Source: an uncultured Ignavibacteria bacterium (lineage in GTDB: Bacteria; Bacteroidota; Ignavibacteria; Kapaibacteriales; Kapaibacteriaceae). From it: DNA of 36,539 bases. The stretch covers positions 1 to 36,539 of the forward strand of contig CAJAIA010000014.1 of assembly GCA_903939735.1 (NCBI GenBank), given 5' to 3'. The position numbers were made by a program, and so were the translations under genes. The notes beneath the pieces are model-generated. The model did no database searches. It saw nothing but the letters and a program-made list of their open reading frames with translations, and was not told where the DNA came from. Positions 1 through 7,686 of the stretch are shown piece after piece. How positions within the stretch are numbered: the first letter of the stretch is position 1; every line of letters begins with the position of its first letter.

Positions 1-92
1 CGCCCGCGAAACATTGCGTGCATCGCCCGCGAAACATTGCGTGCATCGCCCGCGAAACATTGCGTGCATCGCCCGCGAAACATTGCGTGCAT
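1..92. repeat. 23-bp tandem repeat, four perfect copies
   Basis: Four identical 23-base units run head to tail from the first base of the window, at 1-23, 24-46, 47-69 and 70-92. The array is probably cut by the window edge. The unit begins with CGCCCGCG and ends with GCGTGCAT. A degenerate inverted copy of the unit's start (GCGGGCG) lies at 104-110, so the last unit could fold into a 7-bp stem. Because 23 is not a multiple of three and there are no spacers, this is neither coding nor a CRISPR array. It lies downstream of the gene that ends at 145. It is a minisatellite of unknown role. Confidence 0.9.
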
Positions 93-144
93 CATCATTA
101 CGTGCGGGCGAGACAGGCCTGCCCCGAGTGTCAGGTAGATACGA

Positions 145-1668
145 TCAATTCATCACAATGGTATAGCTGCGTATCGCCGACGGACGATTCTCGGGATGGA
201 CGCTGAGCATGTAGCGTCCGGCGGGTAGGGATTGCGGCAGGGTTATCACAAGGCGGCCGCCGGCGGCCATGCCTTGTCCGCCATCGATGCGGCTTGCGGT
301 GGTGCTCCATAGAGACCACGCCATGGGTCCGTCGTAGGACGTCGGCAGTGTAACCGTGCCCGTGGTGGGATTGGGATACACCGGCCTGGCACCTGCATCG
401 GTGCTGCCGGCGGTTGTCGCGTCGGGCCCGGTGCCTGTTGTGAAGTCGTAATCCAGCGCCATGACGGTGAAGGGATAATATCCCACCGTGCCCTGCCTCG
501 GTGAAACGAAGCGTCGCCGCAGGTCGGGCGACCAGAGAGATAGACCGCCATCACAGTTTGGACTGTCAAAGACCTCATTTTTAAAGCTCAACCCCGGCAC
601 CACGCTGCGGGCAATGGGTATGGTATCCGGCATACGGTAGAAGTACCCGCCTTTGAGGTAGGTGCCGGCGACGGTGTCGTCGCGGTAGGCATACACCAGC
701 GAGCCATCGGCGCTGATGGCATAGCTCAGCATGTCCTTATCTGAGTTAATGTTCTCATTCTCAATACGCGTCCCGGTGATCTGCCAGACGGTGTCGCCGG
801 TCATCAGGTCGAACACTGTCAGCTGCGGGAGCTGCATAACCGATGTAGTCGTGACCGGCCCTGTATATGCCAGTGCATAGCGCCCATTGGCCGAGAACTT
901 GGCATTCCACAGCTGGGGGCTGGCATTGACAGAGCGCCACGGCTTGCCTCCCTTCGTCAGGTCGGTAATCGCGAACGTCCAGAGTCCAGATTTATCGGGT
1001 CCACGACTTCCGATCAACTCGGTCGATGCATCGTTGAAATGAAAGCCGACAACGCGCATTTCCTCCTTCGTCCCCGACTGCAGGTCATGTAGCTCATACA
1101 CACCTGATTGCGCCACCACCCAGCGTCCGTCGGGAGATATCATCGTTTGATTCCGATCAAATCTCGGCTCCCTCGACGGTGTGAACGGGAAGTTCCGCAC
1201 CAGCTGCCCTTCGGGATACGATACCAAGATCGTATGCAGGGTGTCGCTCACGCGGTACGTGACCAGCACCAGCCGTCCGTCCCGCGTACAGGAGACGGCC
1301 TCGGGTACCGCCACGTCGTAGATGGGCACGTTGTAGACAGGTTTGATGTTCATGAGCTTGGTAATATTCACCCTGCCATGCTCAAGACCGGTGCGTCCAT
1401 CGACGGCGATCACATGATTATACACGCCGAGGCGGAAGATGAGATTCGCACCTTCGGCAAACGCCATCGCCGGATATATAAATGGATTGCGATCATCCGA
1501 ATTGGCACGATCGTGGGCATACATCCACACCGTATCGCCCACTGAAGGGATCGTGCCCAGCGTTCGATCATACTGCCTGACTTGTGCGGCTGCGGTGGTG
1601 CCCGCCCAGCACATGAGAACACTCACGGCCATTAGCCATGCTATCGTTGTACATACTCGCGCGTTCAT
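145..1668 (-). CDS. T9SS-exported beta-propeller-like protein
   Basis: This 507-residue secreted protein starts with a Sec signal peptide (about residues 1-28, ending in TTAAA). The middle is rich in short beta-strand segments with phrases such as SPDGRW, SANGRYAL and SADGSLVY, as seen in WD40/YVTN-like propellers. The last 75 residues have the layout of a T9SS type A sorting domain: a YPNPTTG motif near residue 432, then strands ending in PAGRYMLSV. It is therefore expected to cross the outer membrane by T9SS and sit on or leave the cell surface. The start is supported by a GGAGGT ribosome site about 6 bases upstream. Its coding sequence looks GC-richer than the genes to its right (two 60-base samples gave about 65-68%). 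No enzymatic motif was recognised, so its role is unknown. Confidence 0.85.
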   Translation of the reverse strand: MNARVCTTIAWLMAVSVLMCWAGTTAAAQVRQYDRTLGTIPSVGDTVWMYAHDRANSDDRNPFIYPAMAFAEGANLIFRLGVYNHVIAVDGRTGLEHGRVNITKLMNIKPVYNVPIYDVAVPEAVSCTRDGRLVLVTYRVSDTLHTILVSYPEGQLVRNFPFTPSREPRFDRNQTMISPDGRWVVAQSGVYELHDLQSGTKEEMRVVGFHFNDASTELIGSRGPDKSGLWTFAITDLTKGGKPWRSVNASPQLWNAKFSANGRYALAYTGPVTTTSVMQLPQLTVFDLMTGDTVWQITGTRIENENINSDKDMLSYAISADGSLVYAYRDDTVAGTYLKGGYFYRMPDTIPIARSVVPGLSFKNEVFDSPNCDGGLSLWSPDLRRRFVSPRQGTVGYYPFTVMALDYDFTTGTGPDATTAGSTDAGARPVYPNPTTGTVTLPTSYDGPMAWSLWSTTASRIDGGQGMAAGGRLVITLPQSLPAGRYMLSVHPENRPSAIRSYTIVMN

Positions 1669-1699
1669 CCTCTACCTCCAATAAAATGAATAACAATGC

Positions 1700-1736
1700 C
1701 CCGAAACATCTCGGGTTCTTCTTCTCGGGTACTTCT
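1700..1736. repeat. Short hairpin followed by a 14-bp tandem duplication
   Basis: A 5-bp stem (CCCGA at 1700-1704, TCGGG at 1711-1715) overlaps two copies of a 14-base unit (1709-1722 and 1723-1736) that differ at one base. On the plus strand the stem leads into a pyrimidine-rich run. It lies in the upstream region of the minus-strand gene starting at 1668. It may be a weak plus-strand terminator or simply repeat debris. Confidence 0.4.
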
Positions 1737-1825
1737 TCTTCCTATTCCTGTGTCAACATGCAAAAGGTTTTCTCGCCTGATACAACTTTTGTCGTGTTCT
1801 GAGCATGTTATTGAAATGTGGTATT

Positions 1826-1846
1826 CATTATGCAACGTTCATAATG
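1826..1846. other. 7-bp inverted repeat, possible operator or hairpin
   Basis: CATTATG at 1826-1832 and CATAATG at 1840-1846 form a perfect inverted repeat around a 7-base loop. It is AT-rich, which would suit a protein-binding site or a small hairpin. It lies in the spacer between two minus-strand genes, just left of the larger nested repeat at 1851-1932. No partner protein can be named. Confidence 0.35.
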
Positions 1847-1850
1847 CAAT

Positions 1851-1932
1851 CAGTGATGTGGGAGCGTCATCACCCGAGCGTCATCACCCGAGCGAAGCGA
1901 AGGGTGAGCGAAGGGGGACCACATCATCACTG
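1851..1932. repeat. Nested inverted and direct repeat (REP-like element)
   Basis: An outer 8-bp stem (CAGTGATG at 1851-1858, CATCACTG at 1925-1932) encloses two perfect 14-base direct repeats (1862-1875 and 1876-1889). Inside it is a further 6-bp stem (TCACCC at 1884-1889, GGGTGA at 1902-1907) and a GAGCGAAG-type purine run. The element begins immediately after the stop codon of the minus-strand cytochrome gene (stop at 1934), so it may fold at the end of that mRNA as a terminator or stabiliser. The overall look resembles intergenic REP-type elements. Confidence 0.55.
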
Positions 1933-1933
1933 A

Positions 1934-3871
1934 TCAGTAATCCCCACCAATTGTACGGCGTGCTGTTGACGACCGCATCTTCGGTAAGCGAGTCGGACGC
2001 TTTGTCAGACCCGTCGTGTCGGTGAGTGCTCGCATGAATGCAATGATGTCACGTCGGTCATCGGCTGTTAGGTCGAGGTTGTCGAATGGCAGAGTCTGAT
2101 ACGGAACGTCCCATCCAATTCCCTTGCCGCCACCGCGTGCGTAGAAGTCTACAACCTGCTCGAGGTTCTGATACGCACCGTTATGGAAGTAAGGTGCCGT
2201 TAGCTCAACGTTTCGCACCGTCGGTGTTTTGAACGAATGGCGATAGATCTCTGAGTGTTCGCGACGAATGCCGGCAGCACGACCCACGTCGCTATCCGGA
2301 CGTGCGTTAGCCGTATCAACACGCATAGGTACGCCGAGAATCTCCGATTCACTCTCGACAAACGCTGGTGGTACATATCCCGCAAACGTTGGTGGGAAGT
2401 GACACGTCGCACACACGGCCTTGCCCATGAAGAGGTTCATACCACGACGTTCACTTGTCGAGATCTGGACTGCTTCACCACGGAGATATCGGTCGATACG
2501 TGAGTTGAATGATCGCAACGTTGCGACATACGCACCAATTGCGAGACCGACATGCGTTGCGTCGATTGCTTCAGGCCCCTTGACATTGAACGCGCGCTCA
2601 AAACGCTGCATGTACTCGTCGGAATCACGAAGGCGTCCGACCATTTCGAGAAGCGAAGAACCGAACTCATCTACATGCGTCACAACGTGAGATATCACGT
2701 CGTTGAGTCGCAGTGCTCGAAGATCGTAGAAGAATCGACGCGCATACACGCTGTTGATTAGCGTTGGTGCGTTGCGCTGAATGGACTTCGTCTTGCCAAG
2801 CGCGAGGCTCGTCTTACGTCCGTCCGTGAATGCGAGCTCGGGTTGATGACACGACGCGCACGCGCGCTCACCAGTCGATGAGAGCACTGGATCAAAGAAC
2901 AGGAGACGTCCCAGCTCGACCATCTCTGGTGAGTGAGATGCAGCCGTCATTCCCGTCGTGGCGTACGGGTTGAACACATCATCGGCGAACATGCTCGTAC
3001 CACGCGGATTCACAACAACAAGTCCGTTGCCAACTTCATCTGCAAACTCGATCTGGAGCGCCGTCTGTAGACGTGCAACATCTTCATACAACGGATCAAG
3101 CGCGGTCCGGATAAGTTCAACGCGATCACATTCATCAAACGGTGTCCTCATCTCACCTATTGCAGCATCGATATGCGACAGAGCTTCGGCTAGAATCTTC
3201 TGTGTTGATGCCACCTGGCACCACGGACCGTACGTGGCGAGAATGTCACGGAGCGTTTCGAGCGCCGGGATGTTATCTGCAAGCTTCGGGGCGGATGCCG
3301 GTCGGTCGAAGCCGGTGATACCCATAGCAGTTATGCGCAGCACTCCTGTTCGTACGCTTTCCAGCATCATGCGATCAGTCCAGGGGGCTGCGCGAAGCAG
3401 ACTTGCTGCGTATCGCATAACAGTTGACAGGCGATCGGCGCGATCACGGAGCAACGTTATCTGCTCGACGGACATCACGTCGTCTTCGAACAGTAGTTCG
3501 TCTATCACTTGTAGTCCCTCTGGTTCGAGGACTTCGATGAACGTCGACTTTGGATCCAACTTCGGTAGTGGCGCACCATTCATGTGCGCTGTTACTGTTC
3601 CTGGATCGAGATACTCGATGAGAGGTTCACAAGCTTTATACGCTCGACGTACATCCTCGTAGAATGCGTGAAGTCGCTTGGCGCTATCCCCTGGTTGGAT
3701 GTTCTGCGTCGCTACGGCAAATGCCTCTGTTGTCTGTTGTGCTGATAGCGTTATGCGCTCCAGGATTGCTCTCTGCTTATCACGCCGCTCGGTGTGCATA
3801 TCACGTGCAAGAGCACCAATGATGATAATCAGACCCGCAATTGCGCTGATGGTGATTATGTAGCGGTTCAT
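1934..3871 (-). CDS. Diheme cytochrome-c peroxidase / MauG-family protein with N-terminal helical domain
   Basis: This 645-residue protein begins with a membrane segment (residues 4-22) that could be an uncleaved anchor or a signal peptide. About 270 mostly helical residues follow that I do not recognise (an imelysin-like bundle is possible). From about residue 300 it matches the bacterial diheme peroxidase/MauG family. Heme sites are CASCH (C338, C341, H342) and CATCH (C487, C490, H491), with the FxDPVLS start and a C-terminal block of the KTPTVRN...HNGAY...VVDFY type. Family members reduce hydrogen peroxide or carry out oxidative chemistry in the periplasm. The usual length is 330-450 residues, so the N-terminal extension is extra. 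No clear ribosome site precedes the ATG. It lies downstream of the PhoX-like gene on the same strand, with a hairpin between them. Confidence 0.88.
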   Translation of the reverse strand: MNRYIITISAIAGLIIIIGALARDMHTERRDKQRAILERITLSAQQTTEAFAVATQNIQPGDSAKRLHAFYEDVRRAYKACEPLIEYLDPGTVTAHMNGAPLPKLDPKSTFIEVLEPEGLQVIDELLFEDDVMSVEQITLLRDRADRLSTVMRYAASLLRAAPWTDRMMLESVRTGVLRITAMGITGFDRPASAPKLADNIPALETLRDILATYGPWCQVASTQKILAEALSHIDAAIGEMRTPFDECDRVELIRTALDPLYEDVARLQTALQIEFADEVGNGLVVVNPRGTSMFADDVFNPYATTGMTAASHSPEMVELGRLLFFDPVLSSTGERACASCHQPELAFTDGRKTSLALGKTKSIQRNAPTLINSVYARRFFYDLRALRLNDVISHVVTHVDEFGSSLLEMVGRLRDSDEYMQRFERAFNVKGPEAIDATHVGLAIGAYVATLRSFNSRIDRYLRGEAVQISTSERRGMNLFMGKAVCATCHFPPTFAGYVPPAFVESESEILGVPMRVDTANARPDSDVGRAAGIRREHSEIYRHSFKTPTVRNVELTAPYFHNGAYQNLEQVVDFYARGGGKGIGWDVPYQTLPFDNLDLTADDRRDIIAFMRALTDTTGLTKRPTRLPKMRSSTARRTIGGDY

Positions 3872-3899
3872 AGGGGGCCTAGTGGGTTCTTGTTTGAAT

Positions 3900-3942
3900 G
3901 CAGCACAGGACCGATGTCACGAAGACATCGGCCCTGCTCTGC
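3900..3942. terminator. Strong hairpin between the PhoX-like and peroxidase-like genes
   Basis: The sequence folds on itself from GCAG at 3900-3903 to CTGC at 3939-3942. The core is a perfect 8-bp stem, CCGATGTC/GACATCGG, with a 5-base loop ACGAA, extended outward with a few mismatches to about 19 positions. It follows the stop of the minus-strand gene ending at 3963 by about 20 bases. No T-run follows it on either strand, so it may be a processing or attenuation structure rather than a classical intrinsic terminator. Confidence 0.55.
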
Positions 3943-3962
3943 GTAGATCGAAATCGTTGGAA

Positions 3963-5810
3963 TTAGCGCTGGATCACGACTTGCTGTGTTGAACCATCAG
4001 CAAAGCGAACGTAGTAGACACCCGATGCGAGGTCGGCAATGTCGAGCGATGTTGTTTCACGAACAACACGAACACGAGCGCCTGTAGCATCGTACAGTGC
4101 AGCATCAACTGCAGTTGTGAAGTTGAGTTGTGTTGATGTTGGGTTCGGGAAGACAGAGACAGCACCTTGTGTGCGACCGTCATTGTCCTTCTCAATTGAA
4201 CTGACGAGTTGCTTCAGACCCGAGATCGCGAATGTGAGCGAGTTCTTCGCTGCTGCATCAGAGATCGTTGCGTTGTCTGGGTGCTGCGCGTTGATGAGGA
4301 CTGTGTTACCATCGTCGAGTGATGCGAAGCCGGTGATTTCAGAGCCATACTGCGAAATTGCCAAACGATAGAGGTTGTCGATCGTAGGAGCCTTCGACAT
4401 ATCGAGCAACCATGCTTCGCAGTTCGTGCCGCGCATACCTGTGTTTGGCATACGACCGAAGTTCACACCATTAAGATCTTCTTCAACGACCATGAACGTC
4501 TTGCCATTCACATACAGGAAGCCAATTCCATCAGGGTTCGAGAGGTGCTTCTCTGGGTAACGAGCAGGGACCGCTTGTGCGTCTGTGATGTACGGACCGC
4601 CTTCGAGGAATGAGCGAACAGAGTTGTCGTTGAGGTCGAGCACGAGAACACGTCCGTAGTAATCCATGTGTGCGCTGCTGTCTACCGCTACGCCTTGCTC
4701 CTTCGCACGATCGTACGTGTGCTGTGGGAGTGTCCAACCGTCAGCGAGAGCCGACTTGTAGTTTGCGCCCGGACGATCTTGACCTGTTTCTGTGATGTAT
4801 ATCTTGCCGTCTGTCTTGTTGAATGCGCCCCATTCGAGACGTGTGAAACCTGTGATACCCTTTGTCTTCGCCCAGTTGTGTGGAGCAACAAGGATATCCC
4901 AATCTGTCGCAGGGTTGTTTGGTACTTCTACCCATGTACCTGTGTACTTACCGGCATCTTGCTTGTAGAAGTAGGTCTTACCCTTCGTGTAGTCACCAGC
5001 AACATCAGCGACGAACTTTGTGAGGATTGAACGACCAGCTGCACCGTCTTCAAAGAGGAAGATCGTCTTACCGTCAGGCATCACTTGACCACCTTCGAAG
5101 CCTTGTCGACCCCAGTTGTAGTACTTGCGAACTGCTTTTGCTGTCTTTGGATCAATCTCGACCATCCAGTTCAGGTTCTGGAAGCGCTTGATTGTCTTAC
5201 CATCGAGACCTGGGAAACCAGATGGCTGCTTTGAGCCGATGACGAAGTCAGATGTATCACGGAAACCCTTACCATCTGCGTTGATTCCCTTGTTTGAGCT
5301 CTGATACCATTCTTCAGCTGTCCATACGCGACCGAATCCAGACATACCACCGCAGTTCATGCCTGTTTCGCCGACGGTGTTCTTGAAGTCGACGTTGAAG
5401 AACTTACCCTTGCGGCCATCAGCAAGAGTCTGATCAAGTACTTCGAGCGTACCGTCTGCCTTCTTGCCAAGCTTGAACATCGTCATTCCACCACCGTCAC
5501 CAATCTTGTCGTTGGCTTCGATCATTTCGTGGTTTACAATGATGTATCCGAGCGACGAACCTGTTTCATCAGCTGCATAGCCGATGTAGTCGTGCCACTG
5601 CTTAGCAGCTGAACGACCCATCTCTGTTTCAACGCTATCAACACCACCAACGAAGATGTTTTGATACTTCAGTGGTGATGGTGGCACAACGACGCGACCC
5701 TGGAGGTACGGGATCATTGTGACTGGCTCGATGCGCACAGGAAAATCTTGTGCTGTCATCGCGCCGCTGGCAGCAATAGCTGCTGCTGCAAAGAGACCCA
5801 ACATTTTCAT
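3963..5810 (-). CDS. PhoX-like (DUF839) secreted protein with T9SS sorting domain
   Basis: This 615-residue protein has a Sec signal peptide (about residues 1-20). Most of its length resembles the PhoX/DUF839 propeller family. NHE is at residues 93-95. The MNCGG...WTAEEW block (Cys153, Glu166-167) corresponds to the family motif that carries the iron-ligating cysteine and acidic metal ligands of PhoX phosphatases. EDGAAGRSIL and YITETGQDRPG blocks follow. Known PhoX enzymes are calcium/iron phosphatases, usually Tat-exported; here the leader looks like Sec and the last 70 residues are a T9SS type A domain (FPNPTST), implying cell-surface delivery. A GGAG site sits about 8 bases before the ATG. 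Codons favour AAC, TTC, TAC, GGT and CGT, suggesting strong expression. Phosphatase activity is inferred, not shown. Confidence 0.85.
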   Translation of the reverse strand: MKMLGLFAAAAIAASGAMTAQDFPVRIEPVTMIPYLQGRVVVPPSPLKYQNIFVGGVDSVETEMGRSAAKQWHDYIGYAADETGSSLGYIIVNHEMIEANDKIGDGGGMTMFKLGKKADGTLEVLDQTLADGRKGKFFNVDFKNTVGETGMNCGGMSGFGRVWTAEEWYQSSNKGINADGKGFRDTSDFVIGSKQPSGFPGLDGKTIKRFQNLNWMVEIDPKTAKAVRKYYNWGRQGFEGGQVMPDGKTIFLFEDGAAGRSILTKFVADVAGDYTKGKTYFYKQDAGKYTGTWVEVPNNPATDWDILVAPHNWAKTKGITGFTRLEWGAFNKTDGKIYITETGQDRPGANYKSALADGWTLPQHTYDRAKEQGVAVDSSAHMDYYGRVLVLDLNDNSVRSFLEGGPYITDAQAVPARYPEKHLSNPDGIGFLYVNGKTFMVVEEDLNGVNFGRMPNTGMRGTNCEAWLLDMSKAPTIDNLYRLAISQYGSEITGFASLDDGNTVLINAQHPDNATISDAAAKNSLTFAISGLKQLVSSIEKDNDGRTQGAVSVFPNPTSTQLNFTTAVDAALYDATGARVRVVRETTSLDIADLASGVYYVRFADGSTQQVVIQR

Positions 5811-5962
5811 GAGAATGCTCCGTAAACGATAAAGGTGATGAATGTCGATTGAAAGACATGCGAACCTATCGTTGGAACATCACGAGCATGTTAGATCTGT
5901 GTTAACAGCTCATCTCGACATGTAACGAGTGAATAACATATCACTAGCACGCTTCAGCATTG

Positions 5963-7063
5963 CTAAAACGCTTCGTTGAATCCTAAATAGAACTGGGGCA
6001 CACCGCGAGCTACGCCAACATCGAGACGTAGAGATATGCGTTCTTCCGGCACAAGCAGGAATCGTATCCCTGCCCCATAGGTAACCCATAGCTGGTTGAG
6101 TGCGACTGCCGATATGTTCGAAGCCACCTGTCCTACATCAGCATACGCTGCACCGCGAAACCGCCACAGAATCGGAAAACGCATTTCAACACCTGCAAGC
6201 AGTGACATACGATCGCGTTGCTGCGCGTCGATGATGCCACGCATGTTATTCGAACCACCGATGCTTGGCATCTGAAGGAATGGTGGCGTGCCGTCTGCTG
6301 ATTGCAGGAGAACGCGAGCAGCGATAGACGTTTCGCTTGCGATCGAGGTATATACACGCGCATCAACTGTCGTTATGGCCGATGAAAACGTACTACCCAG
6401 CAGCTCGTTATAGAAGATCGTATACGTTTCGGCGAACACTCCATCACGTGCATCAAAGTTGTTATCACGCGTGTCGTACGATACTTGAGGTCCGATACCA
6501 TTAAACCAGCCACCTTGTGCACCAGCGATTTCGCCACGGCCGAGCGGACCTATCGTGCCGTCCTCACGTGGCTCGATCGATCGGATCTGATCATATCGCA
6601 GATCAAGGTGCACACCCGCGCTCAATCCATGTTGCACACGACGTCCTGACAACGCATAGAGAACGCGCATTTCCAGCTTTGCACCGTAGGGAGTGTAGAG
6701 CTCTGCGTTAGATGATGGGTTGTTGTTTCCAACACCGAAGAAGTTGTACGGATACAGGTACCATTCGATTCCACCCTCAATTCGAACTCGATTGCTGTCG
6801 AGATAGATCTCAGGATACAAGCCGAGTGAGAACTGGTTCTTGAGGGTTCCCTGAAGAGCGACAGCAAGGGACGATGTGCGCATCGTCGGGTCGACATTAT
6901 CGCGATACGTTACAAACGCTGTTAACGCAGCCATCCAGCTTGTTTCAGGCGTGTACGCAGGGATTGGTACGAACGACCATCCGAGTCCGGTTTGGAGTGA
7001 GTCTTCTTGAGCAGAAAGCTGCAAGGACGCAAACAACATGACGACTACTATTCGTGCTCGCAT
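5963..7063 (-). CDS. Outer-membrane beta-barrel protein, BamA/TamA-type surface antigen domain
   Basis: The ATG at 7063 gives 366 residues with a signal peptide (MRARIVVVMLFASLQLSAQ). The frame stays open for 11 codons further upstream, but that start would reach deeper into the preceding gene. The mature protein is nearly all amphipathic strands. Its C-terminal half has the hallmarks of the bacterial surface antigen (BamA/Omp85 barrel) domain: GIGPQVSYDTRDN, DGVFAETY, GGSNNMRG, RFPI and a terminal phenylalanine (FNEAF). No POTRA domains are present, so it is a stand-alone barrel rather than an assembly factor like BamA itself. The start overlaps the end of the cation transporter gene by 16 bases, so the two are surely co-transcribed. 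The cargo is unknown. Confidence 0.85.
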   Translation of the reverse strand: MRARIVVVMLFASLQLSAQEDSLQTGLGWSFVPIPAYTPETSWMAALTAFVTYRDNVDPTMRTSSLAVALQGTLKNQFSLGLYPEIYLDSNRVRIEGGIEWYLYPYNFFGVGNNNPSSNAELYTPYGAKLEMRVLYALSGRRVQHGLSAGVHLDLRYDQIRSIEPREDGTIGPLGRGEIAGAQGGWFNGIGPQVSYDTRDNNFDARDGVFAETYTIFYNELLGSTFSSAITTVDARVYTSIASETSIAARVLLQSADGTPPFLQMPSIGGSNNMRGIIDAQQRDRMSLLAGVEMRFPILWRFRGAAYADVGQVASNISAVALNQLWVTYGAGIRFLLVPEERISLRLDVGVARGVPQFYLGFNEAF

Positions 7064-7686
7064 CCGCACTGATGGCCTTTCGCTTTTGCAAAACACTCAC
7101 GTCCTTCTGAAACACTGAACCAGATGATCGCAATAGCTCCGATTGCATCTGCGTATGCGAAGGATGTAAGCTCGTAAATACCGGACGAGATGAGCACAGC
7201 TATGCTCATGTAAATGCACACGAGCGTGCAGTTCGCATCAGCAAGAATTGGCGCACTGTTCAATGCGCGTCCCACACGACGTTTTGCTGCTACAAGAGCA
7301 GACATTGTTATGATCGAGACAGAAGAGATCACAACGCCCCAGAACGTCGACTCCGGAGCCTTGTGCTCAACAACATTCAGCGCAACAGTTGCAGCAAGCA
7401 TTACTGATAGCCCATAGAAGGCCCAGCCCGTAATGCGAAGAGCTTGCTTCTCAAACTCTGTTTGCTGACTTGCAGTTACCTGCTGCGCACTATGAGCTAT
7501 GCGGCGGATCATGACGTATACACCAACGCCAGAGATCGACTCGATGAAGCTATCAACCCCAAAGCCGAAGAGCGCTAGTGTCTCGTCGCCATACCCCATC
7601 GTAGTTGAAACAACGCCCTCGACGATGTTGTACACGATTGTGAACAGCGCAAGCAGTTGCGCGTTGCGATAGAGGTGCTTCACCAC
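7048..7686 (-). CDS. Small cation transporter, CDF/TMEM163-like membrane domain
   Basis: The 212-residue protein has six predicted membrane segments: about residues 10-30, 38-60, 85-107, 117-139, 155-175 and 178-197. It lacks the C-terminal cytoplasmic domain of full-length cation diffusion facilitators. Motifs typical of this short family are FGVDSFIES in helix 2 and ILADANCTLVC before helix 5, placing acidic residues in the membrane. The tail ends in a metal-binding-looking GHQCGCEHE. Family members export divalent metals by proton exchange; the metal cannot be told here. Translation starts at GTG 7686 or, more likely, GTG 7683, which makes a GTGA overlap with the stop of the porin gene. 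An AGGTGG stretch upstream may bind ribosomes. It is the middle gene of a three-gene envelope operon. Confidence 0.85.
   Translation of the reverse strand: MVKHLYRNAQLLALFTIVYNIVEGVVSTTMGYGDETLALFGFGVDSFIESISGVGVYVMIRRIAHSAQQVTASQQTEFEKQALRITGWAFYGLSVMLAATVALNVVEHKAPESTFWGVVISSVSIITMSALVAAKRRVGRALNSAPILADANCTLVCIYMSIAVLISSGIYELTSFAYADAIGAIAIIWFSVSEGRECFAKAKGHQCGCEHE

Noticed and set aside
1-92. CRISPR array
   Set aside because: The 23-base units are contiguous with no spacers, and no cas gene is nearby.
2958-3662. 234-codon open frame on the plus strand
   Set aside because: It is a serine-rich shadow of the diheme peroxidase gene on the other strand, with no motif.
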